Source: Novosphingobium sp. UBA1948 (GTDB lineage: Bacteria > Pseudomonadota > Alphaproteobacteria > Sphingomonadales > Sphingomonadaceae). From it: a stretch of DNA of 8,078 nt. The first letter of the stretch is position 1. Each line of letters starts with the position of its first letter. Location: the NCBI GenBank assembly GCA_002336765.1, contig DDES01000136.1:1-8078 (forward strand), written 5' to 3'. The notes below the pieces were generated by a model. The model worked only from the letters and a program-made list of their open reading frames with translations. It made no database searches and had not been told where the DNA came from. Of the stretch, positions 1 to 6,450 are shown piece by piece. A program made the position numbers and the translations under genes.

Positions 1-1
1 A

Positions 2-253
2 GAGATGGTGCGCCTGCTGCTCGGCCCGCAAGGCAAGGCGCTGACCGGCGCCGGAACGATCATCGGCCTGTCCACCTACAGCGATTTCGTGCTGGCGCGC
101 GATGTGCTGCGCACCATGGGCCGTGCCCCGCGCGAGGCGCTGGCCCTGCCGCTGGCCGATCACGACGCGCCGCCGCGCCTCCTCGCGCTGCTCCATGACG
201 CCTGCCAGCGCCCATGCGCCTCGCAGGCCACATCCTATCTCTGGCTGGCCTGA
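2..253 (+). CDS. C-terminal fragment of an unrecognised protein (5' truncated by window edge)
   Basis: An open frame enters from the left edge and ends at TGA 251-253, giving about 83 residues of a C-terminus. An internal ATG at 5 is near the edge and is unlikely to be the true start, because there is no visible upstream signal and the frame is open to the edge. The visible part holds a Gly-rich stretch (GPQGKALTGAGTIIGLS), then a Leu/Ala/Arg-rich, probably helical tail. I see no catalytic motif, haem site, HTH or membrane span and cannot name a family. It ends 23 nt before the GTG start of the GMC gene on the same strand, so it is probably the preceding member of the same operon. The composition looks like its neighbours. 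Confidence 0.55.
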   Translation, partial: EMVRLLLGPQGKALTGAGTIIGLSTYSDFVLARDVLRTMGRAPREALALPLADHDAPPRLLALLHDACQRPCASQATSYLWLA

Positions 254-263
254 TCCGGCCCTC

Positions 264-269
264 AAGGAA
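264..269 (+). promoter_or_regulatory. Ribosome binding site that fixes the GTG start of the GMC gene
   Basis: AAGGAA lies here, ending 7 nt before GTG at 277. It is the only good Shine-Dalgarno sequence in the gap between the previous stop (253) and the conserved FAD-binding N-terminus. It favours GTG 277 over the in-frame ATG at 214, which would lie inside the upstream gene. Confidence 0.7.
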
Positions 270-276
270 CGCTCCT

Positions 277-1902
277 GTGTCCCAACTCACCTTCGACTAT
301 ATCATCATCGGCGCGGGCTCCGCGGGCAGCGTGCTCGCCAACCGGCTGAGCGCGGCCTCCAATATCAGCGTGCTGCTGCTGGAATCAGGCGGCAGCGCCA
401 ACCATCCCTATATCCGCATGCCGGTCGGCTTTTTGCAGGCGCTGCGCAATCCGGCCTTCACGTGGCAATTCGCCTCGGAGCCGGAGCCGCATCTGGGTGG
501 CAAAGTGTTTCCCCTGCCGCGCGGGCGGGTGCTGGGCGGGTCGTCGTCGATCAACGGCACCGTGCATTTCCGTGGCCACCCGCTCGATTTCGACGATTGG
601 GCCAAGCTGGGCTGCGAAGGCTGGGATTACCAGAGCGTGCTGCCCTATTTCAAGCGCAGCGAGGACCATTGGACCGGCGGCAACGCATGGCGTGGCAAGG
701 GCGGCCCGATTGGCGTCAAGCCGGTCGATGTCTCGAAATTGATGGCGCAGGAAGTGCGCGCATCCGCCGCGCTGCACGGCCTCGCCTATAACCCCGACTA
801 TGATGGCGAAAGCAACGAGGGCTGCGCCGATGTGCAGGTCGCGCTGCAAAATGGCGAGCGTTGCGGCGGGGCCAGAGCCTATATCGAACCGGCCAGCCGC
901 CGCGCCAATCTGCGCATCCTGACGCAATCTCAGGTCAACCGCATCCTGTTCACCGGCAAGCGCGCCACCGGCGTCGCCTTCGAGCGCCATGGGCAGCCGC
1001 AGGTCGCCACCGCGCGGCGCGAGATCATCCTGTGCGGCGGTGCCTATGGTTCGCCGCAACTGCTGATGCTGTCGGGCGTTGGCCCTGCCGCCCATCTGGC
1101 CGAGCATGGTATTCCGGTGGTGCACGACCTGCCGGGCGTGGGCCAGAATTTGCAGGAACATGTGCGCCTCGCCCACCAGTATGACGCCAACCCGCCGCAT
1201 TCCTTCGCGCAAAGCCTGCGCTTTGACCGTGCGGCTTTCTCCTTCCTGCGCTGGCTGTTCCTGCGCACGGGCCGCTTTGCCAACCAGATCGCCGCGGCCT
1301 GCATCCTCACCCGCAGCGAGGAAGGGCTGGACCGCCCCGATCTCCAGATCATGTCCAGCCCCGTGCGGGTGGATGCCAACATCTGGTTCCCCGGCATCAC
1401 CAAACCCAAGCGCGACTGTTTCTACAACTCCATCTGCCTGCTGCGCCCCAAGAGCCGTGGCAGCGTGACGCTGCGCGATGCCAATCCGCGCTCGGCCCCG
1501 CGCATCCATCTCAATCTGCTGGGCGATCCGCGCGACTGGGCGGTGCTGAAAAAGGGCCTCGCCATCTCGCGCAAAATTTTCGCGAGCGGGCCGATTGCCG
1601 ACTACATTGTCGAGGAAACCCTGCCCGGCGCTCATGTCACCAGCGACGAGGCGCTCGACGCGATGAAGGCCGAACTGTCGGGCGTGGTGCACCATCCGGT
1701 GGGCACCTGTTCGATGGGCATCGGGCCGGACGCGGTGGTCGATCCGCAATTGCGCGTGCGCGGTGTCGAGGGGCTGCGCGTGGCCGATGCCTCGATCATG
1801 CCGCTGCTGGTGGGCGCCAACACCAATGCCGCCGCCGTGATGATCGGCGAGAAAGCCAGCGATCTTATTCTGCAATCCGCCCGTCAGGAGCACGCCGCAT
1901 GA
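277..1902 (+). CDS. GMC-family FAD-dependent alcohol dehydrogenase/oxidase (choline dehydrogenase-like)
   Basis: This 541-residue protein is a full-length glucose-methanol-choline oxidoreductase, which oxidises a primary or secondary alcohol to the carbonyl with FAD. Visible motifs: the N-terminal dinucleotide fold (DYIIIGAGSAGSVLANRLS, about residues 7-25); the first GMC signature GRVLGGSSSINGTVHFRG near residues 85-105; the second signature GSPQLLMLSGVG near 260; and the C-terminal active-site motif HHPVGTCSMG, with catalytic His473 followed by the partner Asn region (GANTNAA, Asn515/Asn517). The FAD fold begins almost at residue 1, so there is no signal peptide and the enzyme should be cytoplasmic or peripherally membrane-bound. 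GTG 277 is chosen because of the AAGGAA ribosome site; the ATG at 214 would add 21 residues and overlap the upstream gene. Its stop overlaps the aldehyde dehydrogenase start (ATGA), so alcohol and aldehyde oxidation are translationally coupled. The substrate cannot be read from sequence. Relatives include choline, alkanol, polyethylene glycol and lignin-dimer (PhcC/PhcD-type) alcohol oxidases. Confidence 0.93.
   Translation: MSQLTFDYIIIGAGSAGSVLANRLSAASNISVLLLESGGSANHPYIRMPVGFLQALRNPAFTWQFASEPEPHLGGKVFPLPRGRVLGGSSSINGTVHFRGHPLDFDDWAKLGCEGWDYQSVLPYFKRSEDHWTGGNAWRGKGGPIGVKPVDVSKLMAQEVRASAALHGLAYNPDYDGESNEGCADVQVALQNGERCGGARAYIEPASRRANLRILTQSQVNRILFTGKRATGVAFERHGQPQVATARREIILCGGAYGSPQLLMLSGVGPAAHLAEHGIPVVHDLPGVGQNLQEHVRLAHQYDANPPHSFAQSLRFDRAAFSFLRWLFLRTGRFANQIAAACILTRSEEGLDRPDLQIMSSPVRVDANIWFPGITKPKRDCFYNSICLLRPKSRGSVTLRDANPRSAPRIHLNLLGDPRDWAVLKKGLAISRKIFASGPIADYIVEETLPGAHVTSDEALDAMKAELSGVVHHPVGTCSMGIGPDAVVDPQLRVRGVEGLRVADASIMPLLVGANTNAAAVMIGEKASDLILQSARQEHAA
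1885..1902 (+). promoter_or_regulatory. Translational coupling junction (SD plus ATGA overlap)
   Basis: CAGGAG at 1885-1890 is followed 8 nt later by ATG 1899. The stop TGA of the GMC gene (1900-1902) overlaps this ATG. This is a classical stop-start overlap for coupled translation of two consecutive pathway enzymes. Confidence 0.8.
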
Positions 1903-3374
1903 GCGATATTTTCACCAAGGCCCGCGCCCGCACCGGCGCCTTCTCCGGCCATTTCATCGACGGCGCATGGCGCGAGGGCAAAGGCGCGACGATCCCCGTG
2001 ATCGATCCGGCCAGCGAGGCGCAGATCGGCGCGATTGCGGCGGGAGGAGCCACGGAAGTGGATGCCGCCGTCACCGCCGCGCGCAAGACGTTCGAGAGCA
2101 AGGAATGGTCGGCCATGCCCGCCGCAGGGCGCGAGCGGCTGTTGCTCAAACTGGCCGATCTGGTCGAGGCGCAGCAGGACGAGATCGCCGCCATCGAGAC
2201 GATCGACAATGGCATGCCCTATGGCATTTCCAAGATGATGGCCGTGGGCAGCGCGATCAGCTCGATCCGCTATCACGCGGGCTGGCCCCGCCGCCTGACG
2301 GGCGAGACGGTGCCCATGTCGGTGCCGGGTAACTGGCATGGCTATACCACGCATGATCCGCTGGGCGTGGCCGCGCTGATCGTGCCGTGGAACGCGCCCT
2401 TTGCCATCACCTGTTCCAAACTGTCGGCGGCGCTGGCGGCGGGCTGCTCGGTGGTGCTCAAGCCGGCCGAACTAGCGCCCATGTCCGGCCTGCGTCTGGC
2501 CGAACTGGTGGCCGAGGCAGGCTTTCCCGCTGGCGTGGTCAATGTCGTCACGGGGCTGGGCGCCGAGGCGGGTGCGGCGTTGGTGTCGCATCAGGGCATC
2601 GACAAGATCAGCTTCACCGGCTCCACCGCCACCGGCAAGGCGATCCTGCGCGAGAGCGTGACCGACTTGAAGCGCATCAGCCTCGAACTGGGCGGCAAAT
2701 CGGCCAGCATCGTGTTTGCCGATGCCGATCTGGCGAAAGCGATCCCCGCCGTAGCCATGGGCATTTTCGGCAACAGCGGGCAAGTCTGCGCCGCTGGTTC
2801 GCGCCTGTTCCTGCACGAGGCGATCTTCGACCGCTTTATCGAGGGATTGGTCGCCTTCACGCAAAAGCTGCGCGTGGGGCCGGGCACCGAGGAAGGCGTG
2901 GCGCTCGGCCCGCTGATCTCGGCGCCGCAGCGCGACAAGGTGATGTCCTATATCGAGGCGGGCCGCAAGGAAGGCGCGACTCTGGTGGCGGGCGGCGATG
3001 CGCCCTCGGGCGCGGGCTTCTTCGTCAACCCCACCATCTTTGTCGACACCAATCCCGCCATGAGCATCGTGCGCGAGGAAATCTTCGGCCCCGTGCTCTC
3101 GGTGATGAAATTCTCCGAGGACAATCTCGACGATCTGGCCGCCCGCGCCAATGACAGCATCTATGGCCTGTCGGCCTATGTCTGGACCACCAATCTGGGC
3201 CATGCCCATGCACTGGCGAAAAAGCTGCGCTCCGGCTCGGTCAAGATCAACGGCTCGGGCATGGAATTCGCCTTGCCCTTCGGCGGCTTCCGCCAGTCGG
3301 GCGTGGGCCGCGAGCATGGCCGTGCGGGCGTGGAAGCCTTTACCGAGACCAAGGCGGTGATGGTGGGCTGGTAA
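1899..3374 (+). CDS. NAD(P)-dependent aldehyde dehydrogenase
   Basis: This 491-residue protein has the usual length and architecture of a class 1/2-like aldehyde dehydrogenase, oxidising an aldehyde to the carboxylic acid. Visible key residues: Asn165 in VPWNAPF (oxyanion hole); Lys188 in VVLKPAE (cofactor ribose contact); the Rossmann motif FTGSTATGK; the general base Glu263 in LELGGKS; and the catalytic nucleophile Cys297 in FGNSGQVCAAGSR. EEIFGPVLSV and the C-terminal PFGGFRQSGVGRE motif are intact. It has no signal peptide, so it is cytoplasmic. It starts inside the stop of the GMC gene and ends 1 nt before the quinoprotein gene, so it is the middle gene of a coupled operon and most simply removes the aldehyde made by the GMC enzyme. 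Vanillin-, coniferaldehyde-, polyether-aldehyde- and betaine-aldehyde-type substrates are all compatible with what is seen. The family is certain; the substrate is not. Confidence 0.95.
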   Translation: MSDIFTKARARTGAFSGHFIDGAWREGKGATIPVIDPASEAQIGAIAAGGATEVDAAVTAARKTFESKEWSAMPAAGRERLLLKLADLVEAQQDEIAAIETIDNGMPYGISKMMAVGSAISSIRYHAGWPRRLTGETVPMSVPGNWHGYTTHDPLGVAALIVPWNAPFAITCSKLSAALAAGCSVVLKPAELAPMSGLRLAELVAEAGFPAGVVNVVTGLGAEAGAALVSHQGIDKISFTGSTATGKAILRESVTDLKRISLELGGKSASIVFADADLAKAIPAVAMGIFGNSGQVCAAGSRLFLHEAIFDRFIEGLVAFTQKLRVGPGTEEGVALGPLISAPQRDKVMSYIEAGRKEGATLVAGGDAPSGAGFFVNPTIFVDTNPAMSIVREEIFGPVLSVMKFSEDNLDDLAARANDSIYGLSAYVWTTNLGHAHALAKKLRSGSVKINGSGMEFALPFGGFRQSGVGREHGRAGVEAFTETKAVMVGW

Positions 3375-3375
3375 G

Positions 3376-5430
3376 ATGCGGTTCCTCGGTATCGCGCTGC
3401 TCTCGCTGGCTGCCGCTGTTCAGGCTGCGCCCCCCGCGCCGGAAAACTGGCTGTCCTATGGCCGCACGCCCGATGAACAGCGCTTCTCGCCGCTGGACGA
3501 GATCAATGCCGCCTCGGTCGGCGGGCTGGGGCTGGCATGGTATGCCGATCTGCCCGCCAACCGCGGTCAGGAGGCAACCCCCATCGTGGCCGATGGCAAG
3601 CTCTATGTCTCCACCGCGTGGAGCATCGTGCAGGCCTATGACGCCAAGAGCGGTGCCCTACTCTGGACCTATGACCCGCAGGTGCCGCGCGAAACGGGCG
3701 TGAACGCCTGCTGCGACGCGGTCAATCGCGGCGTGGCCTTGTGGAACGGGTCTTTGTTCGTCGGCACGCTCGACGGGCGGCTGGTGGCGATTGACGCCAA
3801 GACCGGCCGCCAGCGCTGGGCGGTGCAGACCACCGACCGCAGCAAGCCCTACACGATCACCGGCGCGCCGCGCGTCATCAAGGGCAAGGTGATCATCGGC
3901 AATGGCGGCGCGGAATATGGCGTGCGCGGCTATGTCTCGGCCTATGACGCGGCGACCGGCAAGCGCGCGTGGCGCTTCTACACCGTGCCGGGCGATCCGG
4001 CGAAGCCCTTTGAAAACCCCGTGTTGGCCAAGGCTGCCAAGACATGGGCGGGCCAATGGTGGAAGCACGGTGGCGGCGGCACGGTGTGGGATTCGATGGC
4101 CTATGATCCGGCGCTCGATCTGCTCTACATCGGCACCGGCAACGGATCGCCGTGGAACCGCAAGCTGCGTTCCGATGGCAAGGGGGACAATCTGTTTCTC
4201 TCGTCCATCGTCGCGCTGCGCCCCTCGACCGGCGAATATGTCTGGCATTACCAGACCACGCCGGGCGATGAATGGGATTACACCGCCACCCAGTCGATCA
4301 TCCTTGCCGATCTGACCATCGACGGCGTGGCGCGCAAGGTGTTGATGCAGGCGCCCAAGAACGGGTTTTTCTATGTGCTGGACCGCGAGAGCGGCAAGCT
4401 GATCTCGGCCAAGCCCTTCATTCCCGTCAACTGGGCCAGCGGGATCGACCCGAAAACCGGCCGCCCCATCGAGAACCCCGCCGCGCGCTATAGCGAAACG
4501 GGCAAGCCCTTCGTGCAAATGCCGGGGCCATTGGGCGGGCATAGCTGGTATCCGATGGCGTTCAGCCCGCGCACCGGTCTTGTCTATCTGCCCGCACAGG
4601 AACTGGCCACGCCCTATGCCGCCGAGGCCAAGCCGCGCTTCAACGCCAAGGGCTGGAACACCGGCGTAGCGATGGGCGCCGAGCCTTTGCCGCGCGATCC
4701 CAAGGTGATGGCCGCGCTGCGGGCGGGGCTGAAAGGCTATTTGCTGGCGTGGGATCCGGTGGCGCAAAAGGAAGTGTGGCGCGCCGATCATGGCCAGCCC
4801 TTCAATGGTGGCACGCTGGCCACGGCGGGCGATCTGGTGTTTCAGGGCGATGCCTCGGGCGTGCTCCATGCCTATGGCGCGCGCGATGGCCGCGATCTGT
4901 GGCGCTTTGACACGCAATCGCCGATCATGGCCGCGCCGGTCGCCTATGCGGTGGACGGGGTGAACTATATTGCCGTGCTGGCCGGTTATGGCGGCGTGGC
5001 GGGCACGGGGCCGGGCATCCTGTTCAACCCCGATGGTGCCAAGCGCAATATCAGCCGCCTGCTTGTGTTCCGCCTTGGCGGCACGGGGCAATTGCCCGCT
5101 GCCCCGCCTCCGCCCGAACGGGTGGTGCCAACGCCGCCCGCAGGCCAGTTCAGCGTGGCGGATGTCGAGGCGGGGCGCCTGCTCTTCGCCCGTTCCTGCG
5201 GTGTATGCCACGGGGCCGAGGCGGTGAGCGCGGGGGTGATTCCCGATCTGCGCTACAGCGGGATGCTGGAACGCCAGCCCTTCCTCGCCATCGTGCGCGA
5301 CGGCGCGTTGAAAGGCGCGGGCATGGCCTCCTTTGCCGACACGCTGTCCCCGCGCGAGATGGAACTGGTGCGCGCCTATCTGGTCACCCGCCAGCGCGAG
5401 ACAGCCGATCAAGCAGTGGCACGGCCTTAA
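3376..5430 (+). CDS. Quinohaemoprotein (PQQ and cytochrome c) alcohol dehydrogenase, type II, periplasmic
   Basis: A 684-residue secreted enzyme that oxidises alcohols with PQQ and passes electrons to its own haem c. Residues 1-17 look like a short Sec signal peptide (Arg2, hydrophobic core, VQA/APP cleavage region). An eight-bladed propeller follows, with repeated GxxxW docking motifs. The vicinal disulfide pair Cys112-Cys113 (NACCDAVNRG), Ca/PQQ ligands Glu180 (GNGGAEYGVRG) and Asn256 (GTGNGSPWN), the PQQ-stacking Trp238, the likely catalytic Asp301 in PGDEWDY and Lys328 (QAPKNGF) are all present. A Pro-rich linker (about 570-590) leads to a cytochrome c domain with haem site Cys608-Cys611-His612 (CGVCH) and probable axial Met650 (GAGMASF). 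It starts 1 nt after the ALDH stop with no good Shine-Dalgarno sequence, which suggests coupling. No PQQ synthesis gene lies in the window. It differs from the two upstream enzymes in acting in the periplasm. Assignment to type II ADH is firm; the specific alcohol is unknown. Confidence 0.95.
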   Translation: MRFLGIALLSLAAAVQAAPPAPENWLSYGRTPDEQRFSPLDEINAASVGGLGLAWYADLPANRGQEATPIVADGKLYVSTAWSIVQAYDAKSGALLWTYDPQVPRETGVNACCDAVNRGVALWNGSLFVGTLDGRLVAIDAKTGRQRWAVQTTDRSKPYTITGAPRVIKGKVIIGNGGAEYGVRGYVSAYDAATGKRAWRFYTVPGDPAKPFENPVLAKAAKTWAGQWWKHGGGGTVWDSMAYDPALDLLYIGTGNGSPWNRKLRSDGKGDNLFLSSIVALRPSTGEYVWHYQTTPGDEWDYTATQSIILADLTIDGVARKVLMQAPKNGFFYVLDRESGKLISAKPFIPVNWASGIDPKTGRPIENPAARYSETGKPFVQMPGPLGGHSWYPMAFSPRTGLVYLPAQELATPYAAEAKPRFNAKGWNTGVAMGAEPLPRDPKVMAALRAGLKGYLLAWDPVAQKEVWRADHGQPFNGGTLATAGDLVFQGDASGVLHAYGARDGRDLWRFDTQSPIMAAPVAYAVDGVNYIAVLAGYGGVAGTGPGILFNPDGAKRNISRLLVFRLGGTGQLPAAPPPPERVVPTPPAGQFSVADVEAGRLLFARSCGVCHGAEAVSAGVIPDLRYSGMLERQPFLAIVRDGALKGAGMASFADTLSPREMELVRAYLVTRQRETADQAVARP

Positions 5431-6341
5431 CGCACAGCCTGTCGCGCGCGATATTGCGCGGGGGTCATGCCGGTGCGTTTGCGGAAAAAGCGCAGGAAAT
5501 AGGATGGTTCGACAAAGCCCAGCGCATAGCCGATCTTGGTCGCCGAGGCGCGGGTGAAGATCAGGCGGCGCTGGGCCTCCTCGGCCAGTCTTTCGAGGAT
5601 CACGCCTTTCGCTGTCTGGCCCGCAAAGCGCTGGCAGGCACGGTTGAGCCGGGTCTGGTTGCAGCCCAGCGCGCCGACATAATCGCTCACCCGCCGTAGT
5701 TCGAGAAAGCGCTGTTCGACCATCGCGCGGAAGGCGAGGAATATCTCGCGCTCCCCCTCCTCCTCGCCGCCCGAGAGATCCTGCCCCGCGCGCACCACTC
5801 TTGAAGCATGGAGCAGCACCAGATGGCGCAGTGCCTCCATCGCCAGCGCCGAACCCTCGCGCGGCTCATGCGCCTCCTCGCAGAGTGCGCGCATCGCGCG
5901 TTCCAGCGCCTGCGCCTCGCGGTCGCCCGTGGGCGGCGCCACCACATAGGCGCGGCGCAGCAGGAAGCCGATATCGAGATTGCGGTTCACCACCAGATCG
6001 AGCACGCGGGCATGGGCAATGGTGGCCGCCCAGCCGGTGGAGGCGCCATCCGTCTCGAAACCATGCACCCCGCCGCCCGGAATGGTGATGAGCATCGGCG
6101 CCCTGCCCGCCAGCCTGAGCCCGTCGATCTCGCAAAAACAGGCGCCCGATGTAGCCAGCAACACCTGCACCATGTCGGGATGGACATGCGGCTCGCGATG
6201 GCGCCCGTCGGTGCCTTGCGGCGGGGCGATATGTTCGCCCAGCGGAAAGATGCTCTCGCCCGCCACCACCAGCGCCCGCGGATCCATGCTGCGCAGCATA
6301 ACAGCAGAGGTAGAATCGTCGCCCATGCGAAAAACTACCAT
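5427..6341 (-). CDS. AraC-family transcriptional regulator with cupin-like sensor domain (PobR/HpaA-like)
   Basis: The 304-residue reading has an N-terminal beta-rich, cupin-like effector domain (HREPHVHPD near 48-56, with IPGGGVHGF near 87-95 closing the barrel). A C-terminal double helix-turn-helix AraC domain runs from about 218 to 297, including ERLAEEAQRRLIF, the second HTH ATKIGYALGFVEPSYFLRFF and the terminal GMTPAQYR signature. The domain pattern resembles AraC regulators of aromatic acid catabolism such as PobR and HpaA. The start is uncertain: ATG codons at 6341, 6326, 6299 and 6287 are all in frame, none has a clear Shine-Dalgarno sequence, and the 6341 codon lies inside an inverted repeat. 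The gene diverges from the dioxygenase and converges with the oxidoreductase operon, sharing the TTAA at 5427-5430 with its stop. It is well placed to activate the dioxygenase promoter and possibly its own; control of the operon is inference. Confidence 0.9.
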   Translation of the reverse strand: MVVFRMGDDSTSAVMLRSMDPRALVVAGESIFPLGEHIAPPQGTDGRHREPHVHPDMVQVLLATSGACFCEIDGLRLAGRAPMLITIPGGGVHGFETDGASTGWAATIAHARVLDLVVNRNLDIGFLLRRAYVVAPPTGDREAQALERAMRALCEEAHEPREGSALAMEALRHLVLLHASRVVRAGQDLSGGEEEGEREIFLAFRAMVEQRFLELRRVSDYVGALGCNQTRLNRACQRFAGQTAKGVILERLAEEAQRRLIFTRASATKIGYALGFVEPSYFLRFFRKRTGMTPAQYRARQAVR

Positions 6342-6356
6342 GAAATGGCAGGTTTT
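6330..6356. repeat. Imperfect 12-bp inverted repeat (candidate operator) over the regulator start
   Basis: AAAAACTACCAT (6330-6341) and ATGGCAGGTTTT (6345-6356) are inverted copies matching at 10 of 12 positions around a 3-nt centre (GAA). The repeat lies at the edge of the divergent promoter region in unusually AT-rich sequence and overlaps the upstream-most ATG of the AraC gene. It may be a regulator binding site. AraC proteins more often use direct repeats, so the role is unproven. Confidence 0.4.
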
Positions 6357-6415
6357 GTGAATTTATTACACCATGCCGGTGCCCTAGATTGGGTTTATGG
6401 GCGGCGCAAAACCCG

Positions 6416-6427
6416 CTGTGCCCACAG
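6416..6427. repeat. Short inverted repeat CTGTG-CC-CACAG in the dioxygenase leader
   Basis: Perfect 5-bp arms around a 2-nt centre, directly upstream of the ribosome binding site (GGAGAGGA at 6436-6443). It could be a dimeric protein site; a 2-nt loop makes it a poor RNA hairpin. It is short enough to be chance. Confidence 0.25.
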
Positions 6428-6435
6428 AACACTAT

Positions 6436-6443
6436 GGAGAGGA
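6436..6443 (+). promoter_or_regulatory. Ribosome binding site that fixes the dioxygenase start at 6451
   Basis: GGAGAGGA ends 7 nt before ATG 6451. The longer in-frame reading from ATG 6397 lacks a good ribosome site and adds 18 residues that do not resemble the family N-terminus. Starting at 6451 also places the conserved active-site residues at family numbering. Confidence 0.75.
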
Positions 6444-6450
6444 CACCATC

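Larger units (their letters stand above)
6342..6450. promoter_or_regulatory. Divergent promoter region between regulator and dioxygenase
   Basis: This 109-bp gap separates two divergent genes and must hold both promoters unless transcription enters from elsewhere. It is more AT-rich than its surroundings. On the minus strand TGTAAT (6365-6370) matches a -10 box at 5 of 6 positions, without a convincing -35. On the plus strand TAGATT (6385-6390) is a weak -10 with TTTATT 17 nt upstream. Poor -35 boxes would fit an activator-dependent promoter. GGGTTT (6391-6396) and AAACCC (6409-6414) could pair across a 12-nt loop in the dioxygenase leader. Confidence 0.5.

Noticed and set aside
214..276. N-terminal extension of the GMC protein from ATG 214
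   Set aside because: It would overlap the upstream gene by 40 nt and has no ribosome site. GTG 277 has AAGGAA at good spacing and gives the normal family N-terminus. The extension is not a convincing signal peptide.
385..1893. 502-residue open frame on the minus strand opposite the GMC gene
   Set aside because: Compositionally biased antisense shadow with no motif; the plus-strand GMC signatures are complete.
2472..3317. 281-residue minus-strand frame opposite the aldehyde dehydrogenase
   Set aside because: His/Gly/Ala-rich shadow with no recognisable domain or start signal.
3658..5412. 584-residue open frame on the minus strand opposite the quinoprotein gene
   Set aside because: A shadow frame of a GC-rich gene. 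The translation is rich in Arg, His, Gly and Ala without any domain, while the plus strand has intact PQQ and haem motifs.
6367..6382. Short CACC/GGTG inverted repeat in the divergent region
   Set aside because: Four-base arms are too short to separate from chance in GC-rich DNA.
6397..6450. 18-residue N-terminal extension of the dioxygenase from ATG 6397
   Set aside because: It lies in the leader next to the weak promoter element and lacks a ribosome site. ATG 6451 has a strong one and fits LsdA-type numbering.
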